From contig NC_092671.1 of NCBI RefSeq assembly GCF_964355755.1, positions 5,217,001 to 5,281,000 on the forward strand: a stretch of DNA of 64,000 nucleotides. The letters run 5' to 3'. The notes beneath the pieces were generated by a model. It did no database searches. It worked only from the letters and a program-made list of their open reading frames with translations, and was not told the origin of the DNA. Made by a program: the position numbers and the translations under genes. This DNA is from Antedon mediterranea (lineage: Eukaryota > Echinodermata > Crinoidea > Comatulida > Antedonidae). Below are positions 10,782 through 24,729 of this stretch, in pieces (position 1 is the stretch's first letter; each line of letters opens with the position of its first letter).

Positions 10782-12200
10782 CAGTACAGAAAGAAAATAC
10801 TGCAACTTTACCTACGAAGTAGCTTCGTAGATAGAACGTAGGCTACGTTGTTGGCTTCGTAGGTTCCATTGTTTGGCTTCGTAACCTCAATAAACAACTT
10901 TCAATGAGCTACGTTCTGAACTTCGTAGGGAGTTCGTAACCTAAATAAACAACCCTACGATGTTCTTATTGAAGTAAGGTATGAAATTAATGTGTTAAAT
11001 TTAATTGGCGGAGGACAATGTTGTAAATTAATAAAAAATAAATAATATTTTTTAATCGTAATATTTTCCTTCGTGCGTGTTTACCTACTCAACAGCGAAT
11101 ATAAATATAAATTTCCCACGATGTATAACGTAGAGAGAGACACGATCCAACACAGGTGAACCGCAATGAACAGGCCAACTAATAAACATAATATAGCGAA
11201 CGTCCCATCCAGAAACGATGCCGAGAAAAAAAGATCGTAAACAATTCATTCTAAATATAGCATCAGGACGTTCAACAATCGGTCGCTCAAAAAGACTGCC
11301 GACAGAAGACCGTAATTAATACAGACCTAGTTTTTTTTTGGTCACATGGCATGAAACGCGATACTCTCTGCTTACCGCAATCTCTCGCATGTTTTTTTTA
11401 CTCAGTACGAGCTCGACGAGAGGGTGGCTACCGTCTGACGACGATAAAATAGTAATTAAGATCGTGGTACCTGGATTTTGTGTCACATGACATGAAACGT
11501 AATACTCTCTCTCTAAACTGCTCAGCTTTTTTCCCCTCCAAATTCTGGTCGGGCCTTTTTCTTTATACATGTCGTAATCATTTTAAAAGGCCTATTTATG
11601 TATGTTAAATCTTAATATGGAATATATATTTATTTTGCATATATTTTGTTGGGTGTCCTAGTCTAGGCCTAGGTGTCGTTGTTTTTATAATTCGCTAACC
11701 CAACAAGGTAGGAATAAATAATTTATAGTGTAGGCCGCCGAAACAGGCTAGGCCTAGCCTCGACTCTCTCTACGCGAGCTGAGGTCCACCGGCCCGATGT
11801 CGTTTCGTCGGCGGATTTCCGTCCAAATTATGATAACCGATGCGTAGGGCGGCTACAAAAATTGACCTACTATCTTTAGGTAGGATTTTAATTAGCAAAC
11901 AATACATTGTTTGTTTGCATTGTCCATGCTTCTACGAACCACCCTACGATCGAGGCGTAGCCTAGATTTCATAACAATACATCGTAGGCTACGAACAATA
12001 CATCGTAGGTAGGAGAGAACAATACATCGTAGGCTACGAACAATACATCGTAGGAGAGAACAATACATCGTAGGCTACAAACAATACATCGTAGGCTACA
12101 AACAATACATCGTAGGAGAGAACAATGACCTACGTTCTACCTACGATCTACCTACGAAAGCCTACGCGTAGATACGAAGCAGTAATTTCTTTCTGTACTG
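10782..12200. mobile_element. TA-flanked DNA transposon with CTACGA/TCGTAG arrays (1419 bp)
   Basis: The terminus CAGTACAGAAAGAAAATACTGC begins at 10782 and matches the complement of 12179-12200 at 21 of 22 positions. TA flanks both ends (10780-10781, 12201-12202). Dozens of CTACGA/TCGTAG words fill both subterminal zones. A near-duplicated 30-bp segment around TCACATG-CATGAAACG occurs at about 11341 and 11481. No transposase frame is present. The TA duplication and CAGT start resemble Tc1/mariner-type elements, but this is weak. Confidence 0.75.
11960..12130. repeat. ACAATACATCGTAGG tandem array
   Basis: About seven irregular copies of AACAATACATCGTAGG(CTACG) lie head to tail near the right end of the element, with alternating GAGAG and CTAC(G/A) spacers. 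Confidence 0.85.
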
Positions 12201-12202
12201 TA

Positions 12203-12455
12203 TCTAACGGGAATATGAAGGAATGATAGATATGCCAAGAAGAAAACAATGTAGGATGTAATATAAAATGAAGGAAATTATGGAATGAGGATATAATAGG
12301 AATTAATGAAATTAGGATTGTAGGAAGTACAGATACAAAATGTGTGAAATTAGAATAAGGAATAGCAAAGATAAAGGAATGTCAAATATGAGGAAATATA
12401 TGAATTCATGGAATGGAAGAAATAGTACCAAATGTATGGTCAATGGGAATACAAA
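12203..12455. repeat. GGAAT-rich field, right part
   Basis: Diverged purine-rich repeat (GGAATATGAAGGAATGATAG type) leading into the 21-bp minisatellite. Confidence 0.45.
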
Positions 12456-12812
12456 GGAATGAGGATGTGAGATGGAGGAATGAGGATGTGAGATGAAGGA
12501 ATGAGGATGCGAGATGGAGGAATGAGGATGTGAGATAGAGGAATGAGGATGCGAGATGGAGGAATGAGGATGTGAGATGGAGGAATGAGGATGTGAGATG
12601 GAGGAATGAGGATGTGAGATGGAGGAATGAGGATGTGAGATGGAGGAATGAGGATGTGAGATGGAGGAATGAGGATGTGAGATGGAGGAATGAGGATGTG
12701 AGATAGAGGAATGAGGATGCGAGATGGAGGAATGAGGATGTGAGATAGAGGAATGAGGATGCGAGATGGAGGAATGAGGATGTGAGATGGAGGAATGAGG
12801 ATGTAAGATGGA
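12456..12812. repeat. 21-bp minisatellite, about 17 copies
   Basis: The unit is AGGAATGAGGATGTGAGATGG with few variants (GTG/GCG, TGGA/TAGA). The long minus-strand frames across it only reflect the 7-codon periodicity (SSFLHLT repeats) and are not treated as genes. Confidence 0.93.
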
Positions 12813-15800
12813 AGAAATAAAGGAATGTTAAGAATGAGAAATGAATAGTTAAATAGGAAAAATAATACAAAAATGATAGGAATGTGGAAATGCTGAAATC
12901 CATGGAATGAGACACGAACTGTGTATAGGAAATAAACAAAGGTACCTGGATTTATTCCACCGGAGTATGAATGGAAAAAAAAGAAAAAAAGATACGAAAC
13001 TAAATAAATGGAATAAAATATTAAAGAATTCAAAGAATGTTCACCAATAAATAGAATGATAAATGTTCTTAATAAATTATATGGATTAAATGAAAACAAA
13101 CGACATTAAACACGTACATTTTAATGGCTATCCTAAATCAAGCATTGAATCCGAGGATTGATTTTTTAAGCTAAAGAGCGTACTGCAATATAAAATGTTA
13201 TGCCATTTTCGCCAAGATTCCATTTCATTTTTAAGTCGCACACTGTCTGAACCATAAATTAATATTTTCATAGTACAATAATTTCAAAGTTTTCATAAAT
13301 CTATTTCTATAATAACATATAATCCAAGTAATATATTTCTGTAATAGTTTGCACAATGTGTTGAAAGGTTTATCCAGTCTGTAAATCACAGATGGATGGA
13401 ATAGGACAACAATATTACTGTACTGTAGCTAAAATGATGCATTATTAGTGTTGGTTTTAGGCTTAAGCAGCTGACCAAAACGGTGCCGAAATGCGTTGGA
13501 CATGTGCGTGCAGAACACAAAATATATTCATTTATTTAGTAATGAAAGGTAGACTTCGTTTATTCCAATACATTTACCAACAAGAATACTTTACTATTTT
13601 TGTTAATGGAAAAAAAATTAATATTTTCTTGGTTATTTTCTCATACAATGATTTTATAAGAACAAGTTATCGCGTTTAATAATACATTACAGAATATACT
13701 CAATGACAATGGTGTGTAGCCGAGTAGGGGACGGACTTCAAACTGCTGTATTTGATTGGTCGATGTATATGCAACCATATTGTGTGGTCTCTGCCCATGA
13801 TGACTTGCTTTTCGCGCTCGATACAGTTACAGATACAGTTGACTCTAATAATAACCATTTTTTCTTCTTTTTTTTTTAACTTTACGATACTACAGTATGG
13901 TAGTACTGTACATGACATGGTACCCTTTCTTGAATACAAACTATTGATTGATTTTTTGAAGAATGTTTTTCTTTTGTCCTTGATATAGTAAAATCAGGAC
14001 CATAAAATCTGAAATTTGTGACAGATGTTTAAAGAAAGCTCTATCAGGATGTTCAAGGCAAAGCAAAAGAAGTGGGCAGGAATTTGGAAGTGCGACTGGC
14101 CTTCAAATGTACAAAATGATCTCAAAATCTGTTGTATCACTGAACAAGGATTGATTTAGTAGAAAGCTGACTATTGATGTTCTGTTATTAATTATATAAT
14201 AAATCAATTTCACCTGGCATTTTGAGGAAGATAACAGAGTTATCTACTCACAACCAGTTCATATATAAAAACAGATAACCTTACGGACAGTTCAATGAAA
14301 TTTTTAATAGAAATCTATTTATGTGCTAGATTCCTACTTCTATTGTTATCATTATGTACAAATGCAAGTGTGTTGTATTATCAAACAAAGCAATGTTTAT
14401 AGTGCTGTGAAACCATGCAGGCCCTTCCAAAGTTTTTTTTTGTATTTTTGCCAATTCACGATATAATTTTATTCAAATTTAGTCTCTGATTTTCTTATGG
14501 AACATTCCACAGTATTACTATTATATTCTACTGTAATTGGTCGGAGTTGAAAAATCTAATTTACTGATTTGGTCGTGAGGTGGTTTCCCGAATGATCATA
14601 AAATCAAAACGGTACTGGGTATGACCAACTAGCGTTCTTGTCACCAACTAGTCATCCATTCATAGAAACCATCCCCACACACATACAGTAACCAACAAGC
14701 TTAGATTATTTTTGCAAGCAACCAAAAGTTGACATTTTAACCTGCAACCAGCAAGATGAACATGGCCTAAAATAAAGGCATTTTTGCACAAATGTCTAAT
14801 GGTTAGGCTGGTATCTGGAATTCCTGCATGACCTACATTTTTGTGTAATATTTTCAATTTTTCCTTTGAAATTATCACTTATTATTAAAGGCTAATAACG
14901 GTTAGCTTCAAAATAGATCTTCTAAAAACAACGTGATCCAATCATGTGCTAAAATAATTATAAACTTCGATGAGATTGTTAAAATATTTATCAATACTAA
15001 TCTTCGGTCTTTTTTCATTAACAGGCAAATGTAACTGTGCTTGACAATTATCTACTACCTGACTCCAGTAAAGTGCTTTGGGATGAATCTCAAATAATTA
15101 CAATACTGTAACACACATGTTAAAATCATTATAGGTCTAATGGGATGGTTAAAATATTTATAAAAATACTGCTGTGTGATGATATTATAATGTTTGTACA
15201 TTAAAAACAAGTTGGTTAAGGAAGGCTAGACTGAAATTGTATTCACGTAAATGTGATATATTTTCCTTGCTTTTCTATATTTATGAATAAAATTCTACCT
15301 CATTCTATCTTGAATGACAGTAACAATTTTAATATAAACTTTATACATTAAATATGGATTAATGTATAGGATGTTTCCTAAAACAGTAGACCTAAAAAGG
15401 AGACACCTTTATGACCCATGGTGTCCTCTTAATATATGGTTCTTGATCTTAGTGTTAAAACATATATTGAAGTCCAAAAAAGTTCACTAAACACCACAAA
15501 CATCCAGACATATAAATTACCTATAATTATATTATACAATAATTTTTTTTTAGTCATATTAACTGCACAAAACTATGTATCGATATGGCAGATCATTTTT
15601 GCACCTATATTTCTTGATTTATACAAAATTTTGTTCACAGATAAATATTTAGAATGAACTAAAATTATTTTTTTTTATTTAAAATTAAAAAGTATGCAGA
15701 TTATTAATCATTTGTTTTTGGCCAAAATCCTCTGAATGTATTATATATATTAAAATACTAGTAAGCAAGCCTAGGCCCAGAAGCTAGGCCTAAGCATCTA

Positions 15801-16900
15801 CTTACTAACACACTGTTGCTAAGCATCCTACTCTATCTACTCGCTGTGTTCTCAACACAAAATTCCAATCAGACGTAGACTCAATTGATGACAATCAACA
15901 TAAGAAAGGCTTAGAGGTAGACGACCTAATAAGGCAGAAGTGATATTTGAGAGGCTTGGGCCTGTTTGAGGTCCACCATTAATAAACCTAGGCCTATCGA
16001 ATCGCAGTTCGTTAAAAACACCAAGATAAACGAATCCAGCCAAGCATCGTATACGCAATTGAGCGCCAATCAAAATACACAGCCTGCGATCGTGACAATA
16101 CAAGGGTTTCGTAAGCCTACATATTCATGTCCAAAAAACTCGCCTCCCGCCCAAACCATCCGGTATCAATAATCTAAAGAAAGAACAAAATCAAATATTT
16201 TTCCCAAACGGAATGGCTTCGATGGTATTTCTGAGAACCTGTTATCACTGGTAGAACTATTTAAAAAATGAATTTGTAGCTGCCTCCAAAAATAATTCTA
16301 ATCAACTCCGGAAGTGGGGAGTTGAAAAATGACAAGTATGTCAGAGATGCGAGATTCCATGAGAAGTTTCGACTACAAAAAACTGTTTAAAAATGTTTGC
16401 AAAATATAACCTAAAATATCATACTTACCAAATAATAGTATGAAAAACCAAGGCACTAAATGGTAATCAAAAAATCAAAAATCTACTTCAGAAATCAGCT
16501 TTTTAACAAAGATTTTTGGCGTTCCAAACGTCTTTCGTAAACTATGTGAGGAATTAAACGTGGAATGCAAACTGTGAAAAGCTCGCAAGCACCACCAAGG
16601 CTCCACAGGGGGTGGGACCAGACTACGTGACAAGGTAACGAGAATTACAATCTGATCAGAATCAAACCGGTCATTCGCCAGCACCATTGATTGGTGCAAA
16701 TATAAGAAATTATTAATTTGAAGAAAATACATTTTTTTTTGTGAACGAAATATGTGAGAGTAATTACATAAATATATGGCCTAGCTAATCTAGCGCCAAC
16801 TGACGTAATGTTAACGGCTGAACGAAGGTCGCTATAGAAAGCATGCAACTAAAATTGTTTTAAGCTATCATACGCAAACAATTCGAAACATTTGGACAAT
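12813..16900. other. Featureless intergenic sequence
   Basis: No gene was supported. A tRNA-A-box-like string lies at 13717-13730, and a weak duplication of a TTAAAATATTTAT-containing segment lies at about 14945 and 15116. AGGCCTA-rich sequence lies at 15770-15990. The rest shows only short chance frames. Confidence 0.45.
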
Positions 16901-18330
16901 TTTTTTTACATTGCAAACAGAATTCCATTTCCTATACAATATTATGCAATTAGTTATTTATAGACCATTTTTTTTAAATAATAAACTCATAATAAATGTG
17001 TGGTATTATTTGGTAAAACAATTTAAAAATGTAATATCAAATCATCTGTATTATTATACTAATACAGTATAATCAATTATTTATTTAATTAAATTAATTA
17101 TTGATTAATTAAAAAATAAATTTATAAATTGAAAAAAAAAAATGTTTAATTTTTTAAATAAATAATTAATATTTTTCAATGATCAGTAAATAAAAGAATG
17201 TAGAGTAGGCCTACGTTATCTATTAGAATTACTGGGACACTTTGGTTCAAGGTGTTCGACTCTCTATGTTTATTATAATAATTATTATTTATTAATACCA
17301 TACAAATCATGCTATATACAATACAATACTGTATATAAAGTATTTTTATTTATGTAAATTGTTATGGATGGTTTAATTAATTATTATTGAATCTATAAAT
17401 AACCATGGCAAAAATTGTATTGATTAAATTTGATTCAATTCTTAACGACAACTTATACTTATAAGTAAATTAGTGCAAGTCCAATCACAAATTGAATTGA
17501 AGAAATAATAATTTAATTTATACGGTTTATTATTATTATTATTAATAATTAGTAATAATAAAATAATTATTATTAATTAGTATTAATAATTTATTTATAA
17601 ATAATATTTTTACTATTATATATAATTAATAATCAAATAAGTGTTTTTAAATGTTAATAATTATGGCTTTCGATTAAGATAAAAACGGACGGATTAATTC
17701 GTATATGAAATTAATTATGAGTACTATTTAATAGAAAGTATCAATTATTAAATAAATTATAAATGGTATAAATAATTCTCATTATTCGATAGATTTAAAT
17801 TGGTAATATATTTGTATGATTATTGTTTGTTTTTATTAAGAGGAGCGCCTTCTCCTCAAACAAACTTTATATCCAAATTTGATTACGCCCGACTCCACCC
17901 ATATTCCCCCATATTCTGTGTTTTCAACTTTTGTATAACGCCCCATCCCCCACCCCTTATTCGAAATTCATTGGTTCCGGGTCTGTATACTGTAACTATA
18001 TAGGCCTACTTTATATTCAATTATAATATACAATCATGTTCATTATATGTAATAAATATTTTATTATTCCAACATACTATATTAATCAAACTAGGCCTAT
18101 AGAATTTTGTTTTAGTAACTTATTTATTAAATTGAGTTTTTTTTGTATAAGGTGTACTATCGTAAATTTAATTTCTCTTCATCATTGTCACACATCAACA
18201 ATGTTTTGATTTCAACATGACGTCATACTGTATATATTAATATGTTATTATAATTATTAATAATATTAATATTATCATCTTCTTTCTTGTCATTATCATT
18301 TTAAATAATTAATTAGGTTTTCATCAAACA
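16900..18330. repeat. Very AT-rich low-complexity tract
   Basis: Runs of TAATTATTAATTA-type sequence dominate, especially 17040-17170 and 17520-17800. No coding signal. Confidence 0.7.
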
Positions 18331-18735
18331 CAGATTTAAGAAGCAAACACAAATTAAATATATCCTCTTTTCACCCCAGATATGTGTGTCAGGTCACGTC
18401 TTTTGGATATTTCCATGGAGTAAATATTTCATTCAATCGTCATTATAAATAAACAACAACAACACGGCAGTGAGACACCAACGCTGCTGCAATTAAGAAT
18501 ATCCCAGAATATTAGTAATGCAAATCATAGTTTCATATAGGCCTGCTTTATTGACAAATTTAAATTAAATCTGCATAACATTAATATGATTATTAGAACG
18601 GATGACCGGTGAATATTTGTGTATGCTATATCCTATCACCGTGGTAACCACGCATAAGAAGATATCAACCGGTGATGCGCTGATCAAAGTGTCAATTCTC
18701 GCTACACGAATGCGAACAATAGAACACCACTAAGT

Positions 18736-18918
18736 ATGACCTCATTCACTTGGAATGATCTATTGGCAGAACAAGGTAGAACCCAATTTCCGGAGGGAGA
18801 GCTTTATCATAAAATAACGGCTTTTCCTGAATCGGGTAATCGCAGACTTGTTCTCTATTTTACTGGTCTGATGAATTTGGTTGAATATTTTCAAGATTAT
18901 TTAATTGGATATAGATAG
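18736..18918 (+). CDS. Possible orphan first exon or chance frame
   Basis: An ATG frame of 60 codons starts MTSFTWNDLLAEQ. A possible donor (AAG|GTAGAA) at 18776 would leave a 13-codon first exon. The sequence before it is less AT-rich than its surroundings and has a perfect CGTGGTAACCACG palindrome at about 18640. No family was recognised and no partner exon was found. It may equally be chance. Confidence 0.15.
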   Translation: MTSFTWNDLLAEQGRTQFPEGELYHKITAFPESGNRRLVLYFTGLMNLVEYFQDYLIGYR

Positions 18919-21650
18919 ACTTCATTATCTGATCGCCTAGAGACCGTTTTGATCCACAACGTAAACAATGATATTTCGTAATGTTTGGTTTTGTTACTGA
19001 CAAGCCGGATTTGCATAGTCTTGTTATCTGTGTTATTGTCTGGTAAATTCTAACGGTAAAATGGTGTTTATTTACTAAACGAAAAAAAAAATGAATGTTG
19101 GTATTGTTCAGTACTGGTATTGTTTAGGCCCGATTTCAACATGCGCAACTTCACATTACGATTTACAACACTACACGATCTCAAGGTGTGAAGACTCTTA
19201 AATGTTAAAAACTAGGCCTACGCAAATATTTTAGACAAAAAAAAAACATTTTTATGTGTATGCCTGCATTCTTAATCTTAGTAAAATAGTATTATAAAAA
19301 CGGGGCACACACAATAATGTAGAGGTGTACAACACCAGCCATTGTATGTATACATTTTTCCTATATTTATTAACACATAACAATTTCCTGTACAGGCGAT
19401 TCCCAGGTACCATATTCAGCAAAACACCAAGGTCAAATATGATCGAATAATATTAAAATCATAAATCAAAAATTGATATGCTTTTACAATTTTACATAAA
19501 TTCTAATCTTATATTCGTTTTTCTACTCTGATTATATTTGACTTTTAGAATAAAATGAATCATTAAGCAATTGTTGATTGTTGATAAATGATGAGGTGGA
19601 ATAAGTTTGTAAATTGTATATTGCTTTTTAATTCGACAATATGTTATGACGCATAATATTAGGCTAATAATTTGAATAATTATAGACCTTACGTGAAACG
19701 TAATGTTTCCCACGATAATAAAGAGATCAGTTGTTCATTGTATGTACCGCCTGTAGACATAATATATCTACAAAAGAGGTAGGCCTATAGGCCTAGTATT
19801 AAAGTCAATATTATAATAGTATATTGTATAGAAACATTTAAACCAATGTTATAGACTGGATTACACACTACTGTATTGACAAATGATTTCATATAGACAC
19901 AGTTCCTTGTGTACCAAACAAATAGTTTAGATGGTTAGGTCAGACTTACGTTTGTTAGTCGATGATCAACAATTATTTTAGCGCCCTCTCAAACGATAGA
20001 ACTTTAAACCAATGGCTAGGCACCATCACGTTGTCTAGACAACAACCGGAAACGCGTAATCGGAAATGCGTGCAATTAAAAACCACGCGCACAATGGAAG
20101 CGCGGAAGAACGCAGACGCACATGTAGCTATGGGGTACCAAAGAACACAGACGCGCGCTAGTATTCGCAAATACTGTATTTAGCTTTGTATGACAATATT
20201 AAATATTAACTTAATTGCCAATATTTTACTTATTAATGCATTTTCATATAACAGTACGGTATATAAGTCAATCTATCGGCACCCCATTGCTATTTAGCAC
20301 ACTACATCTTATCTCTTTGTACGGTATAACCATGGAGAATCTCCATGGTATAACAGAACATTAAGGCCCGTATAAGGTTATATTTAATGACGTGACACAG
20401 GGATGGGTGATATCAGGCGCTTCATTGAATCCCATATCAAGCAGATATTGTTAAATTCACCACAACAATAATTATATTATACTTAACCTTGTTTATATAC
20501 GGATAATTTGTTATATATATATATATAGTCGATAATTCTGTATTCAATACGAGTCAAATCAAGGTCTATTAGAATTTAAAGATGAGCAACAAATACATTT
20601 TAGCCTAGGCCCATTCGCCGTAATTATTATTTCATGATTTGATAATGCTATAATTGTTTTGTGAAGACAGGGAGAAAGGGTTGATTGATTGATTGACTTA
20701 TTTTAACACTTTTTTAGCGTATACGGCAAAATTACAATAGGCCTAAATTACCTACGAATTAAGATCAATAATGAGGTAATAATTATCCATAACAAATCAA
20801 TCAATCGTCAAATAAAATTAGGCCAATGCTAATTAGTGCAATTATAATTATACGTTTAATGAGCATGTCCGATGATGATTAGATATTGCCTCGACAAATT
20901 TGTCAGTGAATCGTCGTTGAAGAGACAGTCCGCGCGCGTTAAAAGATCAACATACACGCATGCGCGCACCGACATTGTGTTTTCGTGGGTGTTGGGTGTG
21001 TTTGTTTATTTATTTCACCCCCAATAATCCTGTCCCATCTTCAACAGGTCGGGGACGCCCTTTTTCTCACCTCAAACAGTCGCTGGAAAGTTTGTTACAA
21101 AGTTTCTTTTGAGATTTCAATATTTGTATCATCCTTTTCATTTTTCTTTTGCAATACGAATATGCCTAGAAAACCAACAGTTTTAGAAGGTAACGGGAAT
21201 GTAATCTGTATTTTGAATAATGTATTTTACATTTTTTGTATTTTAAACTTTATTTTCTTTTTGGATTTTACTTCATAACAAAGAAATGTTTGTAATGCCA
21301 AATCAATTAAAACATGTAAAAGTGTCGCTAGTTCTATATTGCCTTTTTTATGTTTTTAGTCCACCAGTCGGCGTTTCGATTTTAATGGGGATTCAGCTGA
21401 GAGTATGTATGAAACGCCATCTATGCCAAAATATGTATCCTTTTACGAATATTAAGTCGAATCGCAGCCCACATTGATATTAATCGTTATGAGGCATCGC
21501 AATTTATTTCTTATGTGAATATAATCATATACGGTAGACACGAGAATCAAGATGTATATATCTACAGCATACTTTGCATTGATTAATCACATTGTGGGTT
21601 TATTGCTTTTTGGAATTTATTATACGATGGTAAAAACATTAATATATATC
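18919..21650. other. Intergenic sequence with no supported gene
   Basis: There is a CG-rich patch at 20925-20975 and an ATG frame (MPRKPTVLE) ending at a GTAACG donor-like site near 21189, too weak to call. A perfect short palindrome (CCATGGAGAATCTCCATGG) lies at about 20331-20349, and a (TA)n run at 20512-20526. Confidence 0.4.
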
Positions 21651-21925
21651 CCATCATACTTTTCTTCATCATTTTCACTGTTACATTGACCCCATACGTA
21701 AATGATTTTATTTATATACCAATACATAAACATTGAAGGTAACTATGCCTATGTTTACTGTTTGTGTAGTTTTTGGAATCAGGGGTAAAATTCGAGACAT
21801 TAACAAAATTAATTTTCCATATTCCATCACCCTCAGTTCTTCATCATTTTTACATTGACCCCCATACGTTTATATTGTTTATAATACCAATCAAGATAAA
21901 TCGAAAGTAACTATGCCTATATTTA
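21650..21925. repeat. Diverged tandem duplication
   Basis: Two segments, about 21650-21755 and 21825-21925, share in order TTCTTCATCATTTT, ACATTGACC, CCATACGT, AATACCAAT and GTAACTATGCCTAT. Confidence 0.7.
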
Positions 21926-24729
21926 ACCAATTTTTATAAATTATGATTGAAATCATGTATGTTACAGTAATTATCAATGACTTTTAGTTAGTGGTCTACA
22001 TTCCAAGAAAATAACAATAAAAATCAGCAACAAAAAGTGCAAACACCGATTATTGAATGCTCAGGCAATTATTATTAATTACAAGATCTTATCTTCCAGC
22101 ATCCCCAAGCTTAGACAAAACATGAATACTATTACAACATACGTGCATCAGTCTATTGTTGCCTGTGAGCGGCATGCAAATATAAATCATTATTAATATT
22201 TTATATTAACAAGTCATTAACGACAAACGAATATCCAAGTTAACGTTGTATTATTCGTCAAAAGTATTATTATCTTTTTATATCAGATAGCTACCAATAG
22301 CGGCCGACTTATCCGTAGTTCTTTGAACGTCTCTCAGTCGCGGGAGGAAATGGCTTCTTTTGTGTTCGACATATCTCTCTATTGTTATTTTTTAGCCAAG
22401 GCTCTTATTTTGCCTTCGGTTATGCATATTAGATACAAAACAAGAAACGTCATAAAATCTTGTCTTTGTCTTGTATGTTTTGAACAACAACAGGAATTAC
22501 CACAAAGTACGCGTCATCCAAAATTTGAAACATTATTTTTAATCAAAATTTGCATGCTGTTTCAAATGATTACTTTTCTAAACCTACCCTCACAAGAGCC
22601 CTGATTTATACAATCACTAGCCTGCGCTCTTATGAACTACACTTTTATCATTTGATGTTATATTCAATTTATATAGTATAAAAAAAATAAATTGATTTAA
22701 TTGATTGTAAATTGATGTAATAAACATAATAAAAACTATTTTTTAAAGCAAATAAACAAAACTAAAGCGAAAATTGTTTCTACAATTCATGACATCATGA
22801 GGTACAAAATGTTGACGCGCGCGTGCTAATGATGTTATATTATCATCACCAGCATCATGGACGCGCGCGCGGTCAATGCTAGTCTGGGCTCCAGACGGAG
22901 TTTTTTCTTAATATTAGTAAAAATATAAATATTTTTGCACATATGGCGTTTCATACGTGTATTACTTGAGTTTGGATACTCCGTCTGGGGAAACACGCAA
23001 AAGTCACGTGGTTTGACACCAAGAATTCTTGGTGCATAGATTATCCGGTTGACTAGTTTCAGCTGCATGCGATTGGCTACTCACTCGTACACGGTTTTAA
23101 TATTCATGTTTCAGAATTTCAAAGACTCAACAACTAAGAAGGTACGCATGTGCTATGTTACGTTTAGACAATGTGTACTTGGGTACATTAATGAAAGTTT
23201 CTGAAGGCTAGAAATGATTTTATACCGTATGCCTAGTAGTAGTCTGGTAAACATTTGATGGGATTTTTCCCAAGAAAACTCGTCTTGCTTCTCCGCAAAT
23301 CAAACATTGAATGGATCATTATTACGCGGAGATAATTTGATTTAATTCCCACCCAGACCCTGTCCTGTTCTGTGTAGTGGTGTACAACTCCCTGGACTGG
23401 TGTAGCCCTGTCTGTTGTGTGTGAATCCTGTTGTGTGCCGGTGGTGGTATGTAGGCCTACCTTATTGGTGTTTTATTTGGCAGGTCATACGTGCGAGTTG
23501 AGTAGGACCTACGAAGGAGGCCTAGGCTAAGGACTAAACAATTAATAAACAAAACAACTTGGCAACACGATTTCATATTTCAACAGTCTCGATCGTACAT
23601 TCAGCACTGTACGTACTCGATCTTTTTCATTTTGAAACAAAATGATCATTGGTTGATTCGAAATCCATATTTACATACCGCCCGCCCCATAAAGCCAAAT
23701 ACGGTATGATAACCTACGTCATTCTTATTGGATGTTTGCGGTCTGCAAATCGATTTCTATACGTGTTTCACAAGTCTGTATTTTCAGACAAAAATCGCCG
23801 TCGAAATAAAAATAAAAAACAATACAGACTTGGGGCAAGTCTAGGTCAATGCTGATGTTATACTCCTTTTATAGTAATATGGCGGGTTACGTAATAAAAG
23901 GTGGTAAACAAAAAAGTGACTTTCCATATTAATAACAGTGAAAATAAAAACTGGAAAATTGAATTTACTGATACCGCAATATGTTAATTGATTTCCATTT
24001 CGCGGTTTAAGAGAATTCAAGCACAACATATTTGAGAACCGTTCATTTACTTGTATTATATTCTCAAGTCATCATGGCCCCACATCTAATAATATAATAT
24101 AGCATTTGACAAAGTTATCAGCATAATATTTATTATATTTGATTATTATCGTCTTCTTGTTTATTTCTAGTCGACTTTGACATAATAAATGGTAGAAATT
24201 GTGTGCATACTACCAAAATAAATAATGTAAATTTTTGAAAATTGTCTACAAATAGTTTACATTCTGGCACTAAATCTTTAATATGAGCAAAATTACCAAT
24301 GATATAATCATAGCCTAACGATTAGACAATCACAGAGCGTTGTGCTTGAAGAGTAATATAATTGACGTAGACAAGCCGACGCGCGCGCTCATTAATTATT
24401 CATAGCATATTCTTGGTATAAAAAATGAACTGTAATTCTATTAATAATTGGACAACAACATCTTTTGTTGAAATAGTGGAGATATGATTACATGCATGTT
24501 TAAGGTTGTATGCTTGCAATAAAATTTAAAGTCGGCTGAAAAATAAAACTACTCAAAGAAAAAGTGATATTATGAACATTACCGACTCAAATGTTACGTT
24601 AGGTCCAGTTGCAATTTTGGTGATTTATCACACCCATCATTTTTACACATTCTCTGCTGCGTCACATAACACTGTATCACGAAGATTATTTATCGATTTT
24701 TCTAATTTTAAAACTTTGCTGGGAACGAT
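21926..24729. other. Intergenic sequence with a small foldback
   Basis: It contains a 98-bp foldback at 22891-22988 bounded by CCAGACGGAGT and its complement. Part of it (GTATGAAACGCCAT...) is homologous in inverse orientation to 21400-21456. GACGCGCGCG patches lie at 22813, 22860 and 24381. No gene was supported. Confidence 0.4.
22891..22988. repeat. 98-bp foldback repeat
   Basis: Exact 11-bp inverted ends CCAGACGGAGT / ACTCCGTCTGG. The interior is related to the sequence at about 21400-21456 on the opposite strand. Confidence 0.6.

Noticed and set aside
12406-13099. 177- and 219-codon minus frames (SSFLHLT and LIPPSHI repeats)
   Set aside because: Two overlapping frames over the same 21-bp minisatellite; both are periodicity artefacts.
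20985-21278. 97-codon + frame, including an MPRKPTVLE exon-like piece with a GTAACG donor
   Set aside because: No recognisable domain and no second exon found; low-complexity hydrophobic tail.
22323-22604. 93-codon + frame
   Set aside because: The start relies on a non-ATG codon, and no motif or splice partner was found.
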